A DNA stretch of 22,414 bases from JBFWWW01 sp050245975 (GTDB lineage Bacteria > Pseudomonadota > Alphaproteobacteria > Rhizobiales > Hyphomicrobiaceae). Below the pieces are notes generated by a model. That model searched no databases and had not been told where the DNA came from. It saw nothing but the letters and a program-made list of their open reading frames with translations. Numbering within the stretch: position 1 is the first letter of the stretch; each line of letters starts with the position of its first letter. Location: the NCBI GenBank assembly GCA_050245975.1, contig JBFWWW010000044.1, positions 1 through 22,414 on the forward strand. Reading direction: 5' to 3'. Positions 7,817 through 13,342 of this stretch are shown one piece after another. The translations under genes were made by a program, and so were the position numbers.

Positions 7817-7856
7817 GTGGCTACCACCCGCTGTTCCCGTTTATAATGAGTCTCAT
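7817..7856 (+). promoter_or_regulatory. Putative acnA promoter with two short palindromes
   Basis: A perfect -10 hexamer TATAAT lies at 7842-7847, facing acnA. The best -35 at an 18-base spacer (TGGCTA, 7818-7823) matches only 3 of 6 consensus bases. Two near-perfect palindromes sit on the core elements: GTGGCTACCAC (7817-7827) over the -35 and ATGAGTCTCAT (7846-7856) over the -10 and expected start. A consensus -10 with a poor -35 and overlapping dyads is the usual look of a regulated promoter. Candidate regulators (iron or TCA regulators such as Irr, RirA or others) cannot be assigned, since neither dyad matches a consensus I recognise with confidence. Confidence 0.5.
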
Positions 7857-7890
7857 CTTCAGATACAGTCCAGCCGCCGCCAGCGTCGCA

Positions 7891-7924
7891 GCCGGCCAGG
7901 ATGCCATGCCGGCCAGCAGGCCGG
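7891..7924 (+). other. GC-rich hairpin in the acnA leader
   Basis: CCGGCC at 7909-7914 and GGCCGG at 7919-7924 form a perfect 6-bp stem with an AGCA loop, just upstream of the acnA ribosome site (AAGGAG, 7928-7933). An upstream copy of the left arm (GCCGGCC, 7891-7897) could pair with the same right arm, so two alternative folds are possible within the roughly 90-base predicted leader. Role unknown; it may tune translation or mRNA stability, or be a by-product of high GC. Confidence 0.35.
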
Positions 7925-7943
7925 TTCAAGGAGACAGCCCGAC

Positions 7944-10637
7944 ATGAGCCTTTCGGCCCCTTCCCTCGACACCTTCAAATGCCGCAAAACACTGAAGGTG
8001 GGCAGCCGAACCTACGAGTATTTCTCGATTCCGGACGCCGAAAAAAATGGGTTGCCGGGCATTTCGGCTCTGCCGCACTCCCTCAAGGTCCTGCTTGAGA
8101 ACCTGCTGCGGTTCGAGGATGGCCGCTCGGTGAAGGCGGACGACATCCGCGCCATGGTGCAGTGGCTCAAGGACAAGACGTCCACCCGCGAGATCGCCTA
8201 CCGGCCCGCCCGCGTGCTGATGCAGGACTTCACAGGCGTCCCGGCGGTGGTGGACCTCGCAGCCATGCGCGACGCCATGCGGACGATGGGCGGCGATCCC
8301 TCCAAGATCAATCCGCTGGTTCCGGTCGATCTCGTCATCGACCACTCGGTGATGGTGGATTACTTCGGCTCGCCGGAGGCCTTCGCCAAGAACGTCGAGA
8401 TGGAATACGAGCGCAACCGCGAGCGCTATGAGTTCCTGCGCTGGGGCGCCGGAGCCTTCAACAATTTCCGGGTCGTCCCGCCCGGCACCGGCATCTGTCA
8501 CCAGGTGAACCTCGAATATCTGGCTCAGACCGTCTGGACCAAGCAGGTCGGCAAGATGGAGCAGGCCTTCCCCGACACCTGCGTCGGCACCGACAGCCAC
8601 ACCACCATGGTCAACGGCCTGGCCGTCCTCGGCTGGGGCGTCGGCGGCATCGAGGCGGAGGCCGCCATGCTCGGCCAGCCCGTCGCCATGGTGATCCCCG
8701 AGGTCATCGGCTTCAGCCTGAAAGGCCGCCTGAAGGAAGGCGTGACGGCCACCGACCTCGTGCTCGTCTGCACGCAGATGCTGCGCAAGCGCGGCGTGGT
8801 CGAGAAATTCGTCGAGTATTTCGGCGATGGCCTCGACCACCTGAGCCTCGAGGACCGCGCGACGATCGCCAACATGGCGCCGGAGTACGGCGCCACCTGC
8901 GGCTTCTTCCCGGTCGACGCGGACACGATCAAGTATCTCAAGGCGACGGGCCGCGCGCCCGAGCGCGTCGCGCTCGTGGAAGCCTACGCCAAGGCGCAGG
9001 GCATGTGGCGTGAGCCCGGCATGAAGCCGGTCTTCACCGACGTGCTTGAGCTCGACCTGTCGACCGTCGAGCCGTCGATCGCCGGCCCGAAGCGGCCGCA
9101 AGACCGGGTGCCGCTGAAGGATGCGAAGGTCGGCTTCGCCAAGGCGCTGCCCGACATCGTCAAGGGCGCCAGCGTCGGCAAGATGGTCAAGGTCGAGGGT
9201 ACCGACTATTCGATCGGCAGCGGCAGCGTCGTCATCGCTGCCATTACCTCGTGCACAAACACGTCCAACCCGTCCGTGCTGATGGCCGCGGGCCTCGTCG
9301 CCCGCAACGCCGTGGCACGCGGCCTGAAGAGCAAGCCGTGGGTCAAGACTTCGCTGGCGCCCGGATCGCAGGTCGTCACCGATTACCTCGACAAGGCCGG
9401 CCTGACTGCCGACCTCAATGCACTCGGGTTCAACCTCGCCGGATACGGCTGCACCACCTGCATCGGCAATTCCGGACCTCTGCCCGAGCCGATCTCGAAG
9501 GCGATCCGGGAAGGTGATCTTGTGGCAGCGGCCGTATTGTCGGGCAACCGCAACTTCGAGGGCCGCGTGCACGCCGAGGTCAAGGCGAACTATCTTGCGT
9601 CGCCCCCTCTCGTGGTCGCCTACGCGCTGGCGGGCTCTATGAACGTCGATCTCACGACCGAGCCGCTGGGCAAGGACCAGGATGGCAAAGACGTCTTCCT
9701 GCGCGACATCTGGCCGTCGTCGAAGGACATCGCCGAACTGGTCCGCACGTGCGTCACGCCGGATACGTTCGCCAAGCGCTACAGCGACGTGTTCAAGGGC
9801 GATCCACGCTGGCAGGCGATGGGCAAGGCCAAGCCGACGCTGACCTACGGCTGGAGCTCGGGTTCGACCTACGTTCAGAACCCGCCCTATTTCGAAGGCC
9901 TTCAGCAGAAACCGCAGCCCATCACCGACATCGAGAACGCTCGCATCCTCGGGCTCTTCCTCGATTCTATCACGACCGATCACATCTCACCGGCAGGCTC
10001 GATCAAGCGCGACGGCCCTGCCGGCACCTATCTGATCGAGCACCAGGTGCGCCCCGCCGATTTCAATTCGTACGGCGCGCGCCGCGGCAACCATCAGGTC
10101 ATGATGCGCGGCACCTTTGCCAACATCCGCATCAAGAACATGATGCTGGGCGGCAAGGAGGGCGGCAACTCGGTCCACTATCCGGACGACAAGGAGATGT
10201 CGATCTACGACGCCGCCATGGCGTACAAGGCCGAGGGCGTGCCGCTCGTCATCTTCGCCGGCAAGGAATACGGCACCGGTTCCAGCCGCGACTGGGCGGC
10301 CAAGGGCACGCGTCTGCTTGGCGTCCGTGCTGTCATCGCGCAATCGTTCGAGCGCATCCACCGCTCGAACCTGGTCGGAATGGGCGTGCTGCCGCTGGTG
10401 TTCGAGGACGGCGCGTCCTGGCAGGAGCTCGGCATCACCGGCAAGGAGACCGTCTCCATCTCCGGGCTGCCGACGCTGAAGCCGCGCCAGACGCTCACGG
10501 TTCGGGTAACCTTCGTCGACGGGACGACGCGCGACGTGCCCGTGCTGTGCCGGATCGATACCGAGGACGAGATGAGCTACTGGCGCAACGGCGGCATCCT
10601 GCCCTACGTGCTGCGCAATCTGGCTGCCGCCGCCTGA
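7944..10637 (+). CDS. acnA: Aconitate hydratase AcnA
   Basis: This 897-residue monomeric aconitase isomerises citrate to isocitrate through cis-aconitate in the TCA cycle, using a [4Fe-4S] cluster. The three cluster cysteines fall at about 437 (ITSCTNTSNPSV), 503 and 506 (GYGCTTCIGNSGP), within two residues of E. coli AcnA numbering. Other landmarks are LMQDFTGVPAVVDLAAMRDA, ACA-family HQVNLEYL and CVGTDSHTTMVNGLAVLGWGVGGIEAEA, and the C-terminal swivel domain with GKEYGTGSSRDWAAKG. I chose the ATG at 7944 because AAGGAG lies 10 bases upstream and MSLSAPSLDTFKCRKTL matches family N-termini. The same frame is open about 1.1 kb further upstream through the antisense of ccmA/ccmB, which is an artefact of GC-rich sequence. 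It ends before a strong intrinsic terminator. Confidence 0.98.
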   Translation: MSLSAPSLDTFKCRKTLKVGSRTYEYFSIPDAEKNGLPGISALPHSLKVLLENLLRFEDGRSVKADDIRAMVQWLKDKTSTREIAYRPARVLMQDFTGVPAVVDLAAMRDAMRTMGGDPSKINPLVPVDLVIDHSVMVDYFGSPEAFAKNVEMEYERNRERYEFLRWGAGAFNNFRVVPPGTGICHQVNLEYLAQTVWTKQVGKMEQAFPDTCVGTDSHTTMVNGLAVLGWGVGGIEAEAAMLGQPVAMVIPEVIGFSLKGRLKEGVTATDLVLVCTQMLRKRGVVEKFVEYFGDGLDHLSLEDRATIANMAPEYGATCGFFPVDADTIKYLKATGRAPERVALVEAYAKAQGMWREPGMKPVFTDVLELDLSTVEPSIAGPKRPQDRVPLKDAKVGFAKALPDIVKGASVGKMVKVEGTDYSIGSGSVVIAAITSCTNTSNPSVLMAAGLVARNAVARGLKSKPWVKTSLAPGSQVVTDYLDKAGLTADLNALGFNLAGYGCTTCIGNSGPLPEPISKAIREGDLVAAAVLSGNRNFEGRVHAEVKANYLASPPLVVAYALAGSMNVDLTTEPLGKDQDGKDVFLRDIWPSSKDIAELVRTCVTPDTFAKRYSDVFKGDPRWQAMGKAKPTLTYGWSSGSTYVQNPPYFEGLQQKPQPITDIENARILGLFLDSITTDHISPAGSIKRDGPAGTYLIEHQVRPADFNSYGARRGNHQVMMRGTFANIRIKNMMLGGKEGGNSVHYPDDKEMSIYDAAMAYKAEGVPLVIFAGKEYGTGSSRDWAAKGTRLLGVRAVIAQSFERIHRSNLVGMGVLPLVFEDGASWQELGITGKETVSISGLPTLKPRQTLTVRVTFVDGTTRDVPVLCRIDTEDEMSYWRNGGILPYVLRNLAAAA

Positions 10638-10667
10638 GCGCGGTCATTCTTAACGAAAAAGATTTCC

Positions 10668-10705
10668 AAGGACCGGCCGCCGACGCGGCTGGTCCTTCTC
10701 TTTTT
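10668..10705 (+). terminator. Rho-independent terminator of acnA
   Basis: A 13-bp stem pairs 10668-10680 (AAGGACCGGCCGC) with 10685-10697 (GCGGCTGGTCCTT), with one G-U pair and a CGAC loop. CTC and then five T residues (10701-10705) follow. It lies 30 bases after the acnA stop and is a textbook intrinsic terminator, so the DUF1223 gene downstream probably has its own promoter. Confidence 0.9.
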
Positions 10706-10820
10706 CGTGTTCGGAGAGTACAGGCGTGTCACCCACTCGTGACTCGCATGTGAGAGGGCGATGGCGATACTTGCAGCCATCCCCGGTCGAGCCGGTCAGG
10801 CACAGGAGCAAACCAAGACC

Positions 10821-11573
10821 ATGCGGCTGTCGCTTTTTCTCATCGCAGCGACCGGACTCGGTTGCTGTACGGCAGTTGCACCCGTGTGCGGGCAGGAAAA
10901 AACGGCGACCGCGCACAGGACCGTGCTGGAGCTTTACACCAGCCAGGGATGCTCTTCCTGTCCCGCCGCCGACGCCCTTTTGCGGCAATACGCACACCGC
11001 CCCGATATCCTCGCGCTGACATTGCCGGTGGACTACTGGGACTATCTCGGCTGGAAAGACACCCTCGCCGATCGCAAGTTTTCGGACCGTCAGCGTGCCT
11101 ATGCGAAAAGCCTCGGACATGGCACGATTTTCACACCTCAAGTGATCATCGACGGACGCACCGATGCGGTGGGCAGCAATCGCGCCGACATCGACAAGGC
11201 TGTCGAGCAGGCCGAGCGAGCCGCAGCGAAGGTCCAGGTCCCGATCGAGATACGGCCCGACTCGGGCTTCCTGATCATCAAGGCTGCAGGTCATCCGCAG
11301 GCCGCCTCGGCCGAAAAGCCCGCCACGCTCTGGCTCGTGACGTTAAGCAAGCATGTCGAAGTCCCCATCCAGCGCGGCGAAAACCGGGGGCGCACCGGCA
11401 TTTACACGAACGTCGTTCGCGAGATTCGCTCCCTCGGCACATGGGACGGCAGCCCGATGACCGTCCGCGTCGCCGATCCCAAGCAGGAGCACCCCGACGT
11501 GCAGGGCTGCGCCGTTCTTCTTCAGCGGCATACAACCGGCCCGATCCTCGGTGCGGCGCTCGCGCAGGACTGA
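10821..11573 (+). CDS. Secreted DUF1223 protein with thioredoxin-like CXXC
   Basis: This 250-residue protein belongs to the DUF1223 family (COG5429), whose biochemical role is not established. It has an N-terminal signal peptide (MRLSLFLIAATGLGCCTAVAPVCG, cleavage probably before QEKT), so it should be periplasmic. A thioredoxin-fold-like start follows: VLELYTSQGCSSCPAAD, with cysteines near 44 and 47, then VDYWDYLGWKDTLADRKFSDRQRAYAKSLG and the FTPQVIIDGR strand with a cis-proline-like TP. The CXXC plus TP arrangement suggests a thiol-disulfide or redox role. I prefer the ATG at 10821, with AGGAG at 10804-10808, because it starts the signal peptide directly; an in-frame ATG at 10761 would add 20 polar residues. 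Adjacent to acnA but separated from it by a terminator. Confidence 0.88.
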   Translation: MRLSLFLIAATGLGCCTAVAPVCGQEKTATAHRTVLELYTSQGCSSCPAADALLRQYAHRPDILALTLPVDYWDYLGWKDTLADRKFSDRQRAYAKSLGHGTIFTPQVIIDGRTDAVGSNRADIDKAVEQAERAAAKVQVPIEIRPDSGFLIIKAAGHPQAASAEKPATLWLVTLSKHVEVPIQRGENRGRTGIYTNVVREIRSLGTWDGSPMTVRVADPKQEHPDVQGCAVLLQRHTTGPILGAALAQD

Positions 11574-11698
11574 CGGTTCGCCTGCCTTCCCTGTTCAGCA
11601 AGACATGCGACGACCTCCGGCGTTGGGACCGAAGCCGTGTGCTGACGGGTTTTTGCGGCTTATCCGGCGGATTGGCCCGGCCCAGGGAGAGAAGACTC

Positions 11699-11719
11699 GG
11701 GAGGGCTTGGGGGGCTGGG
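11699..11719 (+). other. Potential G-quadruplex motif
   Basis: Four runs of at least three G separated by A, CTT and CT fit the G3+N1-7 pattern on the plus strand. The motif lies between the arms of a perfect 10-bp inverted repeat, about 190 bases before DUF2794. Whether it folds in RNA or DNA is unknown. Confidence 0.55.
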
Positions 11720-11896
11720 TCCGAGACTTGAAGTGGACCGGGCCAATTGCCGATGGTCGTAACCTACGCTCGCGTTGCGGCATGCGCTTGTTGGACCTAT
11801 GGCAAATTCGTGATTCCTGCCGGCTTTGTTGTGGCGTCCTTGTTCGCCGACGCTTGAATTTACCGGGCGAAGCGAGGATCATGGGGCTCCGTCAGC

Positions 11897-11902
11897 AGGA
11901 GG
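11897..11902 (+). promoter_or_regulatory. Consensus Shine-Dalgarno favouring a TTG start for DUF2794
   Basis: AGGAGG at 11897-11902 is a perfect Shine-Dalgarno sequence with 5-base spacing to an in-frame TTG at 11908. The in-frame ATG at 11881 has only GAGG with about 3-base spacing. The site would otherwise be buried inside the coding sequence, so it argues for the TTG start. Confidence 0.6.
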
Positions 11903-11907
11903 CGCCC

Positions 11908-12306
11908 TTGAGCGATGCGGAGCCAATAGACTTGCACCGGCGTGGTGCCGGTGCGGCCCGAAATTCGGCAAATATTTCAATAGCTTCCTACTCTCCATCA
12001 TCGCCGGCCGTCGCGGTGTTCGATCGGCGTGAACTCAATCAGATCCTGACCCTCTACGGCCGCAAGGTCGCCGCCGGCGAATGGCGCGACTACGCCATCG
12101 ATTTCGGACGCGAGAAGGCTGTTTTCTCGGTCTTCCGGCGCTCCAGCGAAGTTCCGCTCTACCGGATCGAAAAGAACCCCAAGCTGGCGCGCCGGCAGGG
12201 CGCATTCAGCGTCATCACGGCGACCGGGCTGATCCTGAAGCGCGGACACGACCTCGGCCGCGTGCTCGCCGTCCTCGACAAAGCCATGCGCGTTGTCCAT
12301 TGCTGA
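11908..12306 (+). CDS. DUF2794 family protein
   Basis: This protein of about 132 residues is recognised as DUF2794, an alphaproteobacteria-restricted family of unknown function. The conserved core is FDRRELNQILTLYGRKVAAGEWRDYAIDF, then KAVFSVFRRSSEVPLYRIEKNPKLARRQGAFSVITATGLILKRGHDLGRVLAVLDK, filling the C-terminal 100 residues. The N-terminal 35 residues are low-complexity and probably disordered. There are no transmembrane segments, cysteine pairs or enzyme motifs. I set the start at the TTG at 11908 because of the AGGAGG 5 bases before it; the ATG at 11881 would add nine residues (MGLRQQEAP). It is convergent with the BAX-inhibitor gene, with a shared hairpin between them. Confidence 0.85.
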   Translation: MSDAEPIDLHRRGAGAARNSANISIASYSPSSPAVAVFDRRELNQILTLYGRKVAAGEWRDYAIDFGREKAVFSVFRRSSEVPLYRIEKNPKLARRQGAFSVITATGLILKRGHDLGRVLAVLDKAMRVVHC

Positions 12307-12324
12307 GCAAGCCGGCGCTTCCGC

Positions 12325-12360
12325 AATAAAAAGGGCCCCGCCATTGCCGGCGGGGCCCTT
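12325..12360 (-). terminator. Rho-independent terminator between DUF2794 and the BAX-inhibitor gene
   Basis: A perfect 12-bp stem (12331-12342 with 12349-12360, ATTGCC loop) is followed on the minus strand by a TTTTTATT tract, so it terminates the minus-strand BAX-inhibitor gene efficiently. On the plus strand only two T residues follow the stem, so it would be a weaker stop for DUF2794. Confidence 0.88.
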
Positions 12361-12384
12361 CGCATTCAGCAGTGTCCTGACCCG

Positions 12385-13170
12385 CTACTCGCGATTGCCG
12401 AACAGCGACAGCAGCGACGTGAACATGTTGATCAGGTCAAGGTAGAGGTTGAGCGCGCCCATGATCGCCGCCTTGGCGGTCATCGCGGCATCGTTCATGA
12501 CGGCGTAGTAGTTGTCCTTGATCTGCTGGGTGTCGTACGCAGTTAGGCCCGCAAACACCAGCACGCCGATCACGGAAATCGCAAACTGCAGCGCGCTCGA
12601 CTGCAGGAAGAGGTTCACAAGAGCGGCAATGATGATGCCGATCAGGCCCATGAACAGAAACGAGCCCCAGCCCGACAGATCCTTCTTCGTCGTGTAGCCA
12701 TAGAGGCTCAAGGCTGCGAAGGCTGCAGCCGAGATGAAGAACACGCGCGCGATGGAGCTGTGCGTATAGACGAGGCCGAGCGTCGACAATGACGCGCCCA
12801 TCGTCGCTGCGAACAGCCAGAAGGCGATCTGTGCCGCACCGACGCTCATCGCGTAGACGCGGAACGACAGGAAGAACACGAAGGCCAGAGGCGCCAGCAC
12901 GAACACCCAGCGCAGCGGGCTGATGAACATCGTCTGGCCGAACTCGGTCAGCATCACGCCGTTGCGCAGCTTGGCGACGGCCAGTGAGGGATCGTTCGTG
13001 ACGGCAAGGGCGAAGATGGCATAGGCGACCAGACCGGTCAGTGCCACGCCGCCCGCCATGTAGTTGTAGACCCGCAGCATGTATGTCCGCAGGCCCTCGT
13101 CAACCGTCGCCGCGGTGCCGGCCGACATGCCGGGGGCGGTCTGCGCATACCTGTTGTCGTAGTCAGCCAT
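12385..13170 (-). CDS. BAX inhibitor-1/YbhL (YccA) family membrane protein
   Basis: This 261-residue, seven-span inner-membrane protein belongs to the BI-1/TMBIM family. It has a polar N-terminus of about 30 residues, then LRTYMLRVYNYMAGGVALTGLVAYAIF, SFRVYAMSVGAAQIAFWLFAATMGASLSTLGLVYT and the C-terminal signature VLVFAGLTAYDTQQIKDNY, ending GALNLYLDLINMFTSLLSLFG. Characterised relatives act as pH-sensitive Ca2+ leak channels; the role of the bacterial YbhL branch is not established. The ATG at 13170 has a GGGAAG ribosome site about 9 bases upstream. A sigma70-type promoter and a hairpin leader precede it, and an intrinsic terminator lies 25 bases beyond its stop, so it is probably a single-gene transcript. 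Confidence 0.95.
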   Translation of the reverse strand: MADYDNRYAQTAPGMSAGTAATVDEGLRTYMLRVYNYMAGGVALTGLVAYAIFALAVTNDPSLAVAKLRNGVMLTEFGQTMFISPLRWVFVLAPLAFVFFLSFRVYAMSVGAAQIAFWLFAATMGASLSTLGLVYTHSSIARVFFISAAAFAALSLYGYTTKKDLSGWGSFLFMGLIGIIIAALVNLFLQSSALQFAISVIGVLVFAGLTAYDTQQIKDNYYAVMNDAAMTAKAAIMGALNLYLDLINMFTSLLSLFGNRE

Positions 13171-13172
13171 GT

Positions 13173-13217
13173 GTCGATCTTCCCTTTGAGCTTTGAGTCG
13201 ACCTCCCGATCGACCTC
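13173..13217 (-). ncRNA. Hairpin leader of the BAX-inhibitor gene, candidate ybhL leader
   Basis: On the minus strand GTCGATC (13214-13208) pairs perfectly with GATCGAC (13179-13173), two bases before the ATG. The 28-base loop contains the GGGAAG ribosome site. The leader also holds two 8-base direct repeats (GAGGTCGA at 13217-13210 and 13205-13198) and a tandem CTCAAAG repeat (13197-13184). The second GTCGA copy could compete for the TCGAC arm. The predicted transcript start (about 13214) places the 5' arm at the very beginning of the mRNA. The ybhL leader is an RNA motif described upstream of this gene in Rhizobiales. The context fits exactly, but I matched it by position and shape, not to a covariance model. 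Confidence 0.5.
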
Positions 13218-13220
13218 TTA

Positions 13221-13249
13221 ATTATGGCCTCGACCCTGCGATGTCGCAA
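13221..13249 (-). promoter_or_regulatory. Sigma70-type promoter of the BAX-inhibitor gene
   Basis: On the minus strand TTGCGA (13249-13244, 4 of 6 consensus) and CATAAT (13226-13221, 5 of 6) are separated by exactly 17 bases. Transcription would begin near 13214, giving a leader of about 44 bases. Confidence 0.65.
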
Positions 13250-13342
13250 TGTCGGGGCCGGCAAGACTTAAGTCGCAGATGGGTATGACAAGTGTCGGAA
13301 ACAAGGGGATTTCGCAAGGCCCGCCACAATCCTTAACGACGT

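Larger units (their letters stand above)
11574..11907. other. 334-base intergenic region with inverted repeat and G-quadruplex motif
   Basis: No convincing gene is seen here. A perfect 10-bp inverted repeat (ATTGGCCCGG at 11671-11680, CCGGGCCAAT at 11738-11747) encloses 57 bases. Inside are four G-runs (11699-11701, 11703-11705, 11709-11714, 11717-11719) with loops of 1, 3 and 2 bases, a canonical G-quadruplex pattern on the plus strand. A smaller pair, AAGCCG (11632-11637) and CGGCTT (11656-11661), lies upstream. One frame is open through the whole gap into DUF2794, but the upstream translation is rich in Arg/Gly and has no family look. A plausible but weak TTGCGG/TATGGC promoter (11775-11803) may serve DUF2794. 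The region could hold a small RNA; nothing proves it. Confidence 0.5.

Noticed and set aside
6843..7943. Upstream 1.1-kb extension of the acnA reading frame
   Set aside because: The extra translation lies antisense to ccmA and ccmB, is Arg/Ala-rich without domain look, and the ribosome site plus family alignment place the acnA start at 7944.
7926..9983. 685-codon open frame on the minus strand inside acnA
   Set aside because: It is antisense to a clear aconitase. Long antisense frames are expected where third-position GC is high, and the translation shows His/Arg/Asp-rich composition with no family motif.
11551..11880. N-terminal extension of DUF2794 through the intergenic gap
   Set aside because: The frame is open but the translation lacks conservation features, is not typical of the family, and overlaps the DUF1223 3' end. 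Ribosome-site evidence supports a start at 11908 or 11881.
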